From assembly GCF_040706615.1 (NCBI RefSeq), contig NZ_JAPDRF010000002.1, positions 186,001 to 250,000 on the forward strand: a stretch of 64,000 nucleotides of DNA. Direction: 5' to 3'. The notes beneath the pieces are model-generated. The model made no database searches. It saw nothing but the letters and a program-made list of their open reading frames with translations, and had not been told where the DNA came from. Below are positions 52,082 through 61,409 of this stretch, piece after piece. The translations under genes and the position numbers were made by a program. The first letter of the stretch is position 1; every line of letters begins with the position of its first letter. Origin of the DNA: Lentisalinibacter sediminis (GTDB lineage: Bacteria > Pseudomonadota > Gammaproteobacteria > Steroidobacterales > Woeseiaceae).

Positions 52082-52460
52082 CCCTCGCTCCCCTCGTGCC
52101 CGGAAACCGCCGGTCCGCATCCCGTGACCTCCATTTAGAACCCTGCCGGCGGGCCTTTCAAGACACGGCTGCGACAGGCGTATATTAGTAAGTACAAATA
52201 CAGATGGAGCGTGTCCGGCGACTCCCTGATCATCCGGGGACGCAGGTGCGTGACGGGGAGGGTCACACCGGCCATCGGCCGGCAGGTCACACGCCCGATC
52301 CCATTGGTGATTCCAACGGGACCCCGCCGACCGACAATGCCGACCATCCACCCGTAGCCGGAAACCTGGCGCGCGGGCAGGACGGGTGCGCGCCCCTCCG
52401 GCGGGCCGGCAGGCGGCATCAGCACGCGCCCGCGTCAGGCTCACGTACAGGAACAGCGCT
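52082..52460. promoter_or_regulatory. Long structured leader region upstream of ccoN
   Basis: This 379-bp gap separates a divergent Usp gene from ccoN. TATATT (52181-52186) in an AT-rich patch is a candidate -10 for rightward transcription, with a poor -35. Downstream come GTGAC/GTCAC arms (52250-52254, 52262-52266), a perfect CCGGCC-ATC-GGCCGG hairpin (52268-52282) and TTGG-N5-CCAA (52304-52316). No FNR/Anr consensus box was found. Confidence 0.45.
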
Positions 52461-53876
52461 ATGGAAATCCAGGAAACCTACAACGACAAGGTCGTGCGGC
52501 AATTCACGATCATGACCGTCGTCTGGGGAGTGGTGGGCATGCTCGTCGGCGTGTTCATCGCCGCACAGCTGATGTGGCCGGCCCTGAACTTCGACCTGCC
52601 CTGGCTGACCTACAGCCGCCTGCGGCCGCTGCATACCAACGCGGTGATCTTCGCGTTCGGCGGCTCGGCGCTGATCGGCACGTCCTATTACGTGGTGCAG
52701 CGCACCTGCCACGTGCGCCTGGCGTTCGACAAGCTGGCCGGATTCACGTTCTGGGGCTGGCAGGTCGTCATCCTGCTCGCGGCCATCACGCTGCCCATGG
52801 GAATCACCCAGTCGAAGGAGTACGCGGAACTGGAGTGGCCCATCGACCTGCTGATCGCCGTTGTCTGGGTGGCATACGGCATCGTCTTCCTGGCGACCAT
52901 CGGCAGACGGCGCGTGAAACACATCTACGTGGCCAACTGGTTCTATGCCGCCTTCATTATCACCGTGGCGGTGCTCCATATCTTCAACAACCTGAGCATC
53001 CCCGTTTCGCTGACCAAGTCCTACCCCATCTATACCGGCGTCATCGACGCCATGATGCAGTGGTGGTACGGGCACAACGCGGTGGGCTTCTTCCTCACCG
53101 CAGGGTTCCTCGGCATGATGTATTACTTCGTGCCGAAGCAGGCCGAGCGACCGATCTACTCGTATCGGTTGTCGGTGGTGCACTTCTGGGCGCTGATCGC
53201 CATCTACATGTGGGCCGGGCCCCATCACCTGCACTACACCTCCCTGCCCGACTGGGCCCAGTCGCTGGGCATGGTGTTCTCGCTGGTGCTGCTGGCGCCG
53301 TCCTGGGGCGGCATGATCAACGGCATCATGACCCTGTCCGGCGCCTGGCACAAACTGCGCACGGACCCGATCATCAAGTTCATGATCGTCTCCCTGTCGT
53401 TCTACGGAATGTCCACCTTCGAAGGGCCGATGATGTCGATCAAGACGGTGAATTCACTGTCTCATTACACCGACTGGACGATCGGCCACGTGCACTCCGG
53501 TGCTCTCGGCTGGGTTGCGATGATGACCATCGGCTCGCTGTACCACCTGATACCGCGGCTGTTCAACCGGGAGGCCATGTACTCCACGAAGCTCATCGAC
53601 GTGCATTTCTGGACCTCGACGATCGGCGTCGTGCTCTACACCGTATCCATGTGGATCGCGGGCGTGATGCAGGGCCTGATGTGGCGCGCCGTCAACGATG
53701 ACGGGACGCTCACCTACACGTTCGTGGAGAGCCTGGAGGCCACCTATCCCTATTACGGGCTGCGCCTGCTCGGCGGCCTGGTGTTCTTCAGCGGCATGCT
53801 GATCATGGTCTACAACATCTGGAAGACGGTGGCGAGCGAGAAGCCTCGCCCGGTACCCGTCCGCCAGCCCGCCTGA
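52461..53876 (+). CDS. ccoN: cbb3-type cytochrome c oxidase subunit I
   Basis: This 471-residue catalytic subunit has twelve membrane helices and reduces oxygen to water with high affinity. Heme and CuB ligands are visible: H58 (LRPLHTN), H205 (WWYGHNAVGF), H255-H256 (WAGPHHLHYT), H343 and H345 (IGHVHSGALG). AGGAA lies eight bases before ATG 52461; the 25 codons before it are basic and unlike CcoN. It opens the ccoNOQP operon and forms the core with CcoO and CcoP. Confidence 0.97.
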   Translation: MEIQETYNDKVVRQFTIMTVVWGVVGMLVGVFIAAQLMWPALNFDLPWLTYSRLRPLHTNAVIFAFGGSALIGTSYYVVQRTCHVRLAFDKLAGFTFWGWQVVILLAAITLPMGITQSKEYAELEWPIDLLIAVVWVAYGIVFLATIGRRRVKHIYVANWFYAAFIITVAVLHIFNNLSIPVSLTKSYPIYTGVIDAMMQWWYGHNAVGFFLTAGFLGMMYYFVPKQAERPIYSYRLSVVHFWALIAIYMWAGPHHLHYTSLPDWAQSLGMVFSLVLLAPSWGGMINGIMTLSGAWHKLRTDPIIKFMIVSLSFYGMSTFEGPMMSIKTVNSLSHYTDWTIGHVHSGALGWVAMMTIGSLYHLIPRLFNREAMYSTKLIDVHFWTSTIGVVLYTVSMWIAGVMQGLMWRAVNDDGTLTYTFVESLEATYPYYGLRLLGGLVFFSGMLIMVYNIWKTVASEKPRPVPVRQPA

Positions 53877-53894
53877 TCCAGGAGGAGATCCGAC

Positions 53895-54506
53895 GTGTCC
53901 CACGAGAAAGTCGAGATAAACATCACCCTGATGACCGTGCTGATCGTCGTAGTGATCAGCATTGGCGGGCTGGTCGAGATCGTCCCGCTGATGATGTCCA
54001 AGTCCGCCGGCGAGCCGGCCGAAGGAGTCGAGCCCTACCCGGCGCTGGAACTGGCGGGCCGCGATATCTACGTGCGGGAGGGCTGCTACGTATGCCACTC
54101 GCAGCAGGTGCGGCCGTTCCGCAGCGAGACCGAGCGTTACGGCCATTATTCGCTGGCCGGCGAGAGCGTCTACGACCGGCCGTTCCAGTTCGGATCCAAG
54201 CGGACCGGGCCGGATCTCGCGCGGGTGGGCGGCCGCTACAGTGACGAGTGGCATGAGCTGCACCTGATAAACCCGCGCAACCTGGTGCCGGAGTCCAATA
54301 TGCCGGCCTACCCGTGGCTGTCGGAGCGAATGGTCGACGGCGCGCTGGTGGAGCGCAAGATGCGCATGCTGAAGAACGTCGCCGGTGACCCCTACACGGA
54401 GGAGCAGATCGCCGGCGCCGCCGCCGCAGTGGAAGGCAAGACCGAAATGGAGGCGATGATCGCCTACCTGCAGGGTCTGGGCACCAATCTGCAGAGGCAG
54501 CGCTAG
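53895..54506 (+). CDS. ccoO: cbb3-type oxidase monoheme subunit II
   Basis: This 203-residue membrane-anchored cytochrome c has one N-terminal helix (LMTVLIVVVISIGGLVEIVPLM in part) and one heme site, C64-x2-C67-H68 (CYVCHSQQVRPF), with a Met ligand in ESNMPAYPW. It starts at GTG 53895 behind a strong GGAGGAGA, 18 bp after ccoN. It passes electrons from CcoP to CcoN on the periplasmic side. Length and motifs are those of standard CcoO. Confidence 0.96.
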   Translation: MSHEKVEINITLMTVLIVVVISIGGLVEIVPLMMSKSAGEPAEGVEPYPALELAGRDIYVREGCYVCHSQQVRPFRSETERYGHYSLAGESVYDRPFQFGSKRTGPDLARVGGRYSDEWHELHLINPRNLVPESNMPAYPWLSERMVDGALVERKMRMLKNVAGDPYTEEQIAGAAAAVEGKTEMEAMIAYLQGLGTNLQRQR

Positions 54507-54525
54507 CCGCAGGCGTGGATAGACG

Positions 54526-54696
54526 ATGGATATAAACACTTTCCGGGGACTCATCACGCTGGTGCTGATGATCCTGTTCCTCGTACTGGTCGTCTGGGTA
54601 TTTAGCGCCAGACGCAAGAAGGATTTCGAGGAAGCCGCGAACATACCGCTGGAGGACGATGAGCAGCCGCCGGTGGAGAAGAAGGAGTCGAACTGA
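54526..54696 (+). CDS. ccoQ: cbb3-type oxidase small subunit
   Basis: This 56-residue protein has one membrane helix (LITLVLMILFLVLVVWVF) followed by SARRKKDFEEAANIPLEDDE, the typical CcoQ/FixQ ending. It stabilises the oxidase complex. The stop shares a base with the ccoP start (TGATG) and the gene begins 19 bp after ccoO. Length and place match CcoQ of other cbb3 operons. Confidence 0.94.
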   Translation: MDINTFRGLITLVLMILFLVLVVWVFSARRKKDFEEAANIPLEDDEQPPVEKKESN

Positions 54697-55616
54697 TGTC
54701 TGCACCGATGGGTTGGTTTGTCGCCATCACGACCATTCTGAGCCTGGCAGCCTGCATCTGGCTGATCGCCTGGACCATGAAACGACGCCCGGGCGAAGCG
54801 GCCGAGACGGAGACCACTCACCACACGTGGGACGGTGATCTCCAGGAGATGAACCGGCCCCTGCCACGCTGGTGGCTGATGCTGTTCTATCTCACGATCC
54901 TGTTCGCCGGCGTGTATCTCGCGCTGTATCCGGGACTGGTCGTCACTGACGGCATCCTCGGCTGGAGCCAGGAGCAGCAGTACGAGCAGGAGGTCCAGGC
55001 GGCAGAGGCCCGCTACGCACCGATCTTCGAATCGTTCGCGGCGCAACCGATACCGCAGCTGGCGAAGGATCCCGACGCGCTGCAGATCGGGCGCAACCTC
55101 TACGCGAACCACTGCGCCATGTGCCACGGCTCGGCCGCCCGCGGCGCAGCCAGCTTTCCGAACCTCACCGATGCCGACTGGCAGTGGGGCGGCGACCCGC
55201 AGAACATCAAGGTGAGCATCCTGAACGGCCGCCAGGCCGTGATGCCCGGCTGGGCCGCGAACTTCACCGAGGACGAACTCGACGCGATGGTGGGCCTGAT
55301 CCGCCAGTTCGGCACACCCTCGGAGACGAGTGCGCTGGAGACGGCGGCCGGACAGAAATACCAGATGCTGTGCGCCTCCTGCCACGGGCCCAACGGTCGC
55401 GGCAACCAGGCGCTGGGAGCGCCGAATCTGGCCGACGATATCTGGCTCTACGGCGGCAGCCGCGAGGCCATCATGACGTCGATCATCCAGGGACGTCAGG
55501 GCGTGATGCCGGCGCACAAGGACCTGCTGGGCGAAGACCGGGTCCACATCCTGGCCGCTTATGTCTACAGCCTGTCGCAGGGCGGGGACGGCGGCGGAGG
55601 TGCCGGCTCCCCATGA
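54696..55616 (+). CDS. ccoP: cbb3-type oxidase diheme subunit III
   Basis: This 306-residue membrane cytochrome has two N-terminal helices (about 7-27 and 59-79) and two heme c sites, C140-x2-C143-H144 (CAMCHGSAARG) and C226-x2-C229-H230 (CASCHGPNGRG), with Met ligands in VMPGWA and VMPAHK. It receives electrons from soluble cytochrome c and gives them to CcoO. The ATG overlaps the ccoQ stop, and its own stop overlaps the following small gene. Confidence 0.96.
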   Translation: MSAPMGWFVAITTILSLAACIWLIAWTMKRRPGEAAETETTHHTWDGDLQEMNRPLPRWWLMLFYLTILFAGVYLALYPGLVVTDGILGWSQEQQYEQEVQAAEARYAPIFESFAAQPIPQLAKDPDALQIGRNLYANHCAMCHGSAARGAASFPNLTDADWQWGGDPQNIKVSILNGRQAVMPGWAANFTEDELDAMVGLIRQFGTPSETSALETAAGQKYQMLCASCHGPNGRGNQALGAPNLADDIWLYGGSREAIMTSIIQGRQGVMPAHKDLLGEDRVHILAAYVYSLSQGGDGGGGAGSP

Positions 55617-55936
55617 GCCTGCACGGCGGTCGAACCGCGGAAGAGGACACTTCCCGGTCGCCGGCCTGGAGCCGCGGACTGCGCAAGGTCATGGCGAGCG
55701 GCTGGGCGTCGTTCCTGACGGCCTGCATCGCGAGCGTGCTCTTCTTCGCCGTCTTCGACCCCGCGCGTCTCGCAGAGGCCGCCGACTGGCCCCTGGAACT
55801 CTCGCGCATGGGCGGCTACGCGCTGCTCTTCTTTTTCTTCTGGGCGATCGGCATCGGAGCCGCGGGCATCACACTGGTCCTCATGCGCCGCGACCGCCGT
55901 GACGGTACGCGCGGAACCACGACGGGCAAGGATTGA
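55613..55936 (+). CDS. Unknown 107-residue two-helix membrane protein in the cco operon
   Basis: The ATG at 55613 overlaps the ccoP stop (ATGA) and the stop shares a base with the ccoG start (TGATG), so it is firmly in the operon. The product has a polar N-terminus and two hydrophobic segments (WASFLTACIASVLFFAVF and YALLFFFFWAIGIGAAGITLVL), ending in a basic tail. I do not recognise a named cco gene in it. Position suggests a role in oxidase assembly or stability. Confidence 0.8.
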   Translation: MSLHGGRTAEEDTSRSPAWSRGLRKVMASGWASFLTACIASVLFFAVFDPARLAEAADWPLELSRMGGYALLFFFFWAIGIGAAGITLVLMRRDRRDGTRGTTTGKD

Positions 55937-57330
55937 TGGCAGCAGGAAGCAATGCAGGCGCCGCAGCAGAGACGGCGCTCTACCGCAGTGAGGAGAAGAT
56001 CCACGCCCGGGAGGTGGACGGTACTTTCGCCCGCCTGCGGAAGGCCGCCGTCTTCGCGCTGCTGGGCATCTTCTACGGTCTGCCCTGGATCACCTGGGAG
56101 GGCCGCCAGGCCATCCTGTTCGACCTGCCGGCGCGCAAGTTCCACCTGTTCGACCTGACGCTCTGGCCCCAGGACTTCATCTTCCTCGCCCTGCTGCTGA
56201 TCGTCGCAGCGCTGTCACTGTTCTTCTTCACGGCGCTGGCGGGCAGACTCTGGTGCGGTTTCGCCTGCCCGCAGACCGTGTGGACCGAGGTCTTCGTCTG
56301 GATGGAGCAGTGGACCGAGGGCAAATATTCCCAGCGCAAGAAACTCGACAAGGCTCCCTGGACCAGGGAGAAATTCCTGCGCAAGGGTTCGAAGCAGTTC
56401 CTGTGGATCACCTTCGCGCTGTTCACCGGCCTGACCTTCGTCGGCTACTTCACGCCCATCCGCGAGCTGCTGGCGAGCTTCGCCACCTTTTCCCTGGGCC
56501 CATGGGAGACCTTCTGGGTAGTCTTCTACGGCTTCGCGACCTACGGCAACGCCGGCTACATGCGCGAGCAGGTCTGCAAGTACATGTGTCCCTATGCGCG
56601 CTTCCAGAGCGCCATGTTCGACCGGGACACGCTGATCATCACCTATGACGCCGGCCGGGGCGAGCCGCGCGGCAGCCGCCGCCGCGGCGTGGATCCCGAG
56701 GAGGTCGGCCTGGGCGACTGCATCGACTGCACGATGTGCGTGCAGGTCTGCCCCACCGGCATCGACATCCGCGAGGGACTGCAGTACGAGTGTATCGCGT
56801 GCGCCGCCTGCATCGACGCCTGCGACGACGTCATGGAACGGATGGGCTACCCGAAGAAGCTCATCAAGTACTCCACGCAGCACGCCATGGACGGTGAGAA
56901 GACACGCGTAGTCCGTCCACGGGTGATCGTCTACGCCGTCCTGCTGACCGTTCTGATGGGCGCTTTCGTCTACGCCCTCTCCCAGCGCTCCGCGCTCACT
57001 CTGGATGTGATCCGCGACCGCAACGCGCTGTACCGGGAGGTGGGCGACGGCTTCATCGAGAATTCCTACCAACTGAAGCTCATCAACAAGACCGACCGCG
57101 CCCACAGCTACGAGATCGGCGTCTCGGGCATCGAGGGGGCCCGTGTGGAGGTGCCGGGCGGCGACATCCGCATCCCGTCGGGCGAGGTGCTGGGCGTGCC
57201 CGTGATCGTCCAGGCACCGCGGGAAGCGGTGCGCGGCGTAAGTGAGGTCACCTTCACGCTGCAGGCCGAGGATGACGCTAGAATCACGCAGTCACGGGAG
57301 ACGAAATTCGTCGCGCCCGTCGGCCGCTGA
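55936..57330 (+). CDS. ccoG: Cytochrome oxidase accessory iron-sulfur protein (CcoG/RdxA)
   Basis: This 464-residue membrane protein has about five helices and two cytoplasmic 4Fe-4S motifs: Cys 262, 265, 268, 272 (CIDCTMCVQVCP) and Cys 286, 289, 292, 296 (CIACAACIDAC). An earlier LWCGFACPQTVWTEVFVWME and a C-terminal periplasmic Ig-like domain complete the CcoG layout. CcoG is thought to reduce Cu(II) to Cu(I) for CuB loading of the cbb3 oxidase. ATG 55936 is preferred over a TTG one codon earlier. Confidence 0.95.
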   Translation: MAAGSNAGAAAETALYRSEEKIHAREVDGTFARLRKAAVFALLGIFYGLPWITWEGRQAILFDLPARKFHLFDLTLWPQDFIFLALLLIVAALSLFFFTALAGRLWCGFACPQTVWTEVFVWMEQWTEGKYSQRKKLDKAPWTREKFLRKGSKQFLWITFALFTGLTFVGYFTPIRELLASFATFSLGPWETFWVVFYGFATYGNAGYMREQVCKYMCPYARFQSAMFDRDTLIITYDAGRGEPRGSRRRGVDPEEVGLGDCIDCTMCVQVCPTGIDIREGLQYECIACAACIDACDDVMERMGYPKKLIKYSTQHAMDGEKTRVVRPRVIVYAVLLTVLMGAFVYALSQRSALTLDVIRDRNALYREVGDGFIENSYQLKLINKTDRAHSYEIGVSGIEGARVEVPGGDIRIPSGEVLGVPVIVQAPREAVRGVSEVTFTLQAEDDARITQSRETKFVAPVGR

Positions 57331-57394
57331 ACGGCACCGCAACCGACCGGTAACCGACACTACATCACGCTCGAAGCGCGAGAGGCAAAGCACC

Positions 57395-57964
57395 ATGGAT
57401 CAGCGCAACGCCCACAATACTGCCGAGATCGAACCCTGGTATCGCCAGTTCTGGCCCTGGTTCATTATCTCGGTCCCCGCCGCGACCGTGATCGGCTGCA
57501 TGTTCACCATCTTCCTGGCAATCACCCGGCCGGATTCGCTGGTGGTGGACGACTACAGCCGCATCGCGGAAACCACGGAGCGTCGCTTCCGCATGGCTGA
57601 CGCGGCCTCCGAGCTGGGGCTGCAGGGCCGGCTGCAGGTCGCCGCAGGACAGGGCGCGGTGGAGGTCCGGCTCGCGCGGGACGGCAGCACCGGCACGGAT
57701 CATCTCGCCTGGCCCGAGACATTGCTGCTCGAGCTTTCGCACCCGACCGTGCCGGCAAAAGACATGGACATCCTGCTCACTCGCGCGCCGACCGCCGGCG
57801 AGGCCACCTACCGGGCGCGCCTCACGCCGATGGCGGCGGAGCGCTGGTACGCGGCGCTGGAATCGCTGGGAGAAGTGGCCGCAGGCTGGCGGCTCACGGG
57901 GGAGGTCTCGCAGCGGGACGGCCGCGGCACGCTGACGCCCGGCGGCTCCCGCGACGATGGCTGA
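57395..57964 (+). CDS. fixH: FixH/CcoH-family oxidase assembly protein
   Basis: This 189-residue protein starts at ATG 57395 behind GAGAGG. The N-terminal EPWYRQFWPWFIISVPAATV (a helix starting about residue 18) is the FixH signature, followed by a periplasmic domain ending RLTGEVSQRDGRGTLTP. FixH/CcoH joins the oxidase during assembly and stabilises it. Its stop overlaps the ccoI start by 8 bp. The gap of 64 bp from ccoG may hold a promoter, but none was clear. Confidence 0.92.
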   Translation: MDQRNAHNTAEIEPWYRQFWPWFIISVPAATVIGCMFTIFLAITRPDSLVVDDYSRIAETTERRFRMADAASELGLQGRLQVAAGQGAVEVRLARDGSTGTDHLAWPETLLLELSHPTVPAKDMDILLTRAPTAGEATYRARLTPMAAERWYAALESLGEVAAGWRLTGEVSQRDGRGTLTPGGSRDDG

Positions 57965-60476
57965 CGCTCGCAGCTGTTTTCACTGTGGCCTGCCCGTGCC
58001 GGCGGGCCTGGATCTGACTGTCCGCATCGACGGCGAGGACCGGCCGATGTGCTGCCACGGCTGCAAGGCGGTGGCCGAACTCATCGGCGCCTCGGGCTTC
58101 GATGCCTACTACCGCTTCCGTGAGCTGCCGCCGGGCGAGGCGCCCGCGCCGCCGCCGGGCGACGACGACCACTGGCGCGGATTCGACGACCCGGAGACGC
58201 TGCCGCTGTTCGCCGCCACCCGGGCGGACGGTCGCATCGAGGCCGTGCTGCATGTCGAAGGACTCTATTGCAGCGCCTGCAGCTGGTTGCTGGAGAACGT
58301 GCTGCGCCGTCTGCCAGGCGTGGACGAGATCACCGTCAACACGGCGTCCTCCCGACTGCACGTCGTCTGGCAGCCGGAAGACACCCGCTTCAGTGCCATT
58401 CTCGGCACCATAGAACGGCTGGGCTACCGGCCGCATCCGCAGAGCCTGACGGAATCGTTTTCGCCACGGCACCGGGAGCGGCGTCAGGCACTGAAGCGTC
58501 TGCTCGTCGCCGGCGTAGGCATGATGCAGGTGATGATGTTCGCAGTCGGGCTCTACGCCGGCGCGTTTCAGGGCATCGACCCGGAGATGCGCCGTTTCCT
58601 GGTCTGGGTGAGCGCGCTGGTCACGACCCCGGTGGTGTTCTACGCCGGCCGCCCGTTCTTCCAGTCGGCCTGGCGCGGGCTTCGTTCCGGGCGTCCCGGC
58701 ATGGACCTGCCCGTCTCCATCGCCGTCGGCGGCGCCTATGCCGCTTCGCTGTATGCCGCGGTCACCGGCCAGGGCGAGGTGTATTTCGATTCCGCGACCA
58801 TGTTCGTGTTCTTCCTGTCGCTGGGCCGCTTCCTCGAGATGAGCGCCCGCCATGGCGCAACCGAGCGCTCGGCCGCCATCGGCCAGCTGCTGCCGGACAC
58901 GGTGCGGCGACTGGTCGACGAGCGCGACGGCGGCGAGGAGATCATCGCCGTCGCCCGCCTGCGTGCAGGCGACCGGTTCGTGCTGCGTCCCGGTGAGCGC
59001 GTGCCGGCCGACGCCCGCATCCTCAACGGACAGGCATCCATGGACGAGTCGCTGATCACGGGCGAGTCGGACCCGGTGCCGAGGGCACCGGGCGACGAGG
59101 TCGCGGCCGGCAGCATCAACCTGGACGGGGCCCTGACGCTGACGGCCGAGCGGGTGGGTCAGGACACGATGCTGGCTTCCATCTCACGGTTGCTGGAACG
59201 GGCCCAGGCGGAACGGCCGGCGGTCGCCGTGCTGGCCGACCGGGTAGCGAGCTGGTTCGTCGTCGCCGTACTCGCCATCGCGGCGACCGTCGGCGCGGCC
59301 TGGTGGTGGATCGATCCGGGCGTCGCCTTCCCCGCCGCGCTGGCGGTGCTGGTGGTCACCTGCCCCTGCGCCCTGTCCCTGGCCACGCCCGCCGCGCTGG
59401 CGGCCGCGAATACGGCGCTGGCCGACCGGGGCATCCTGGTAACCCGCTCCCGCGCCCTGGAGGGACTGGCCAATTTCGACCGTATCGTATTCGACAAGAC
59501 CGGCACCCTGACCCGCGGGCGGCCGGAGCTGGAGCGGGTGCTGCCGCTGAGCGGGGATATCGATGCCGGGCGGTGCCTCACCATCGCCGCCCGGCTGGAG
59601 AGCGGTTCCGAGCATGCGCTGGCACGCGCGTTCCCGCGCCGGGGCAATATTGGTGGCGATACGGGTGGCGATACTCCCGCGGACCTGCGCCCGGTGCCCG
59701 GGCGGGGCATCGAGGGTACCATCGACGGCGAACGCTACCGCATCGGCTCGGCGGAATTCGTCGGCGAGGCCGCAGGCGCCGCGCTCGCGCGCATCGAGAC
59801 CGGCGCGGCGTCCACCGTCGTCTTCCTCGGCGACGCGAACGACCGCGTGCTGGCCGCCTTCGAGCTGCGCGATGCACTCCGCGACGATGCAGCCGAGGTG
59901 GTCCGCACCCTGCGCGACGCCGGTATCGCCACGGCGATTGCCAGCGGCGACCGCCCCCGCACGGTGCAGGACATCGCCGGCCGGCTCGGCATCGACGACG
60001 CCCGCGGGGGTCTGCGCGCCGAGGACAAGCTGGCCTGGGTGCGGCAGCTGCAGACTGGCGGCGAGACGGTCGCCCTCGTCGGCGACGGCATCAATGACGC
60101 GCCGGTCCTGGCGGGCGCCGACGTCTCCATCGCCATGGGCGCGGGCACGACGCTGGCGCAGTCGAGCGCCGATGCGGTACTGCTCGGCGACTCGCTGGCC
60201 CCGCTGCTGGAGGCGGTGGAACTGTCGCGCCGGACCCGCCGCATCATCCGGCAGAACATCAGCTGGGCCATCGGCTACAACGTGCTGGCCGTTCCCCTCG
60301 CCGCCACGGGCATGCTGGCGCCGTGGATGGCGGCCATCGGCATGTCGGCGAGTTCCCTGCTCGTTGTCCTGAACGCACTGCGCCTGCGACGGAACGGTAC
60401 CGCGGCACGGTTGCGGCAGGCCCCCGTCGAGGGCGCGCGCACCCCCTCGACGGGCATGCTGGAGGCCTCGTCGTGA
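57957..60476 (+). CDS. ccoI: Copper-exporting P1B-type ATPase for cbb3 assembly (CcoI/FixI)
   Basis: This 839-residue pump delivers copper for the oxidase. An extra N-terminal Cys-rich zone (CFHCG, CCHGC, residues 7-36) precedes an HMA domain with C105-x2-C108 (GLYCSACSW). The transport motif CPC is at 469-471, the phosphorylated Asp is D513 (FDKTGTLTRG), TGES is at 368-371 and GDGINDAP near 702. The SEHP motif reads SEHALA, as in several FixI proteins. Start at ATG 57957 overlaps fixH, and the stop overlaps the ccoS GTG. Confidence 0.95.
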   Translation: MADARSCFHCGLPVPAGLDLTVRIDGEDRPMCCHGCKAVAELIGASGFDAYYRFRELPPGEAPAPPPGDDDHWRGFDDPETLPLFAATRADGRIEAVLHVEGLYCSACSWLLENVLRRLPGVDEITVNTASSRLHVVWQPEDTRFSAILGTIERLGYRPHPQSLTESFSPRHRERRQALKRLLVAGVGMMQVMMFAVGLYAGAFQGIDPEMRRFLVWVSALVTTPVVFYAGRPFFQSAWRGLRSGRPGMDLPVSIAVGGAYAASLYAAVTGQGEVYFDSATMFVFFLSLGRFLEMSARHGATERSAAIGQLLPDTVRRLVDERDGGEEIIAVARLRAGDRFVLRPGERVPADARILNGQASMDESLITGESDPVPRAPGDEVAAGSINLDGALTLTAERVGQDTMLASISRLLERAQAERPAVAVLADRVASWFVVAVLAIAATVGAAWWWIDPGVAFPAALAVLVVTCPCALSLATPAALAAANTALADRGILVTRSRALEGLANFDRIVFDKTGTLTRGRPELERVLPLSGDIDAGRCLTIAARLESGSEHALARAFPRRGNIGGDTGGDTPADLRPVPGRGIEGTIDGERYRIGSAEFVGEAAGAALARIETGAASTVVFLGDANDRVLAAFELRDALRDDAAEVVRTLRDAGIATAIASGDRPRTVQDIAGRLGIDDARGGLRAEDKLAWVRQLQTGGETVALVGDGINDAPVLAGADVSIAMGAGTTLAQSSADAVLLGDSLAPLLEAVELSRRTRRIIRQNISWAIGYNVLAVPLAATGMLAPWMAAIGMSASSLLVVLNALRLRRNGTAARLRQAPVEGARTPSTGMLEASS

Positions 60477-60655
60477 GCGTGCTCTACGTCCTGATACCGC
60501 TCGGTCTGGTGCTGCTCGGTCTGGCCGTGTGGGCCTTCTTCTGGGCCGTCGGCAGCGGGCAGTTCGACGACATGGACACGCCCGCGTGGCGGGTGGTCAT
60601 GGACGACGACCGGGCGCCGCCGGCCCGCGACGAGGAGAAAGAGGATGAGCGCTGA
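60473..60655 (+). CDS. ccoS: cbb3 oxidase maturation protein CcoS
   Basis: This 60-residue protein starts at GTG 60473 inside the ccoI stop (GTGA). One membrane helix (IPLGLVLLGLAVWAFFWAV) is followed by SGQFDDMDTPAWRVVMDDD, the clear CcoS signature. It is needed to insert heme b and copper into CcoN in organisms studied. It overlaps the next gene by 11 bp. Confidence 0.94.
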   Translation: MSVLYVLIPLGLVLLGLAVWAFFWAVGSGQFDDMDTPAWRVVMDDDRAPPARDEEKEDER

Positions 60656-61406
60656 AGGCGGCCTGCTGGCAGCCCTCGTCGCCGGCCTGCTGGGTTCCAC
60701 CCACTGCCTCGGCATGTGCGGCGGTATCGCCGGCTGGCTCGGACTCAATACCGCTGTACGCGGCGCGGCCGGGCGTTCCGGCTTCGCGCTCGCCTACAAC
60801 ACCGGGCGCATCGGCGGCTACGTGGCGCTGGGCGCGCTGGTCGGTTTCCTCGGCGCTACCGGCGGCTCCGTATTCGGTCTGCGGGAATGGGGTCCGGCGC
60901 TGCGCCTCGCATTCGGTGTGGTCATCGTTCTGATCGGCCTGCAGCTCGCCTTCGGCTGGAACCCGTTGCGGCCGCTGGAGGCATGGGGAGCCCGGGGCTG
61001 GCAGAAACTCGCCCCGCTCACCCGTCGCCTGCTGCCGGCCCGCACCCCGCTGCACGCGGTCGCGCTCGGCGTGCTGTGGGGCTGGATTCCCTGCGGGCTG
61101 GTCTATTCGGTGTTGCTGGCGGCCGCCGTTTCCGGCGGCGCGGCAGAGGGCGCGCTCGTGATGACGGCTTTCGGTCTCGGCACGCTGCCGGCGATGGTGC
61201 TGGCGACCGCCGGCGCGGCGCGGCTGGCCTCGCTGACGCGCCGCACCGGCGTGCGCCGGGCGGCGGGCGCCCTGGTGGTGCTGGCGGGCCTGTGGACCAT
61301 GGCGATGCCGGTCATGCACATGACGGCGGACCATGGCGGTCACGGCGCCATGGAAATGGACAGGGAGGCGGACGCGGACATGCCGGCGGAGCACGCCGGT
61401 CACTGA
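60645..61406 (+). CDS. SafE/TauE-like membrane protein at the end of the cco cluster
   Basis: This 253-residue protein has six helices and the N-terminal motif GLLGSTHCLGMCGGIAG, where the H-C-x2-M-C-G group could bind copper; GWIPCGLVYSVL repeats a Cys in the second half, and the tail is His/Met-rich (HMTADHGGHGAMEMD). The family (sulfite exporter TauE/SafE-like, COG2836) often follows ccoS and is thought to help copper handling. It is the last gene of the oxidase cluster, convergent with the MFS gene across 3 bp. Confidence 0.9.
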   Translation: MSAEGGLLAALVAGLLGSTHCLGMCGGIAGWLGLNTAVRGAAGRSGFALAYNTGRIGGYVALGALVGFLGATGGSVFGLREWGPALRLAFGVVIVLIGLQLAFGWNPLRPLEAWGARGWQKLAPLTRRLLPARTPLHAVALGVLWGWIPCGLVYSVLLAAAVSGGAAEGALVMTAFGLGTLPAMVLATAGAARLASLTRRTGVRRAAGALVVLAGLWTMAMPVMHMTADHGGHGAMEMDREADADMPAEHAGH

Positions 61407-61409
61407 GTA

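Noticed and set aside
52304..52316. TTGG-N5-CCAA dyad before ccoN as an FNR/Anr box
   Set aside because: Half-sites and spacing do not match TTGAT-N4-ATCAA; listed only as part of the leader structure.
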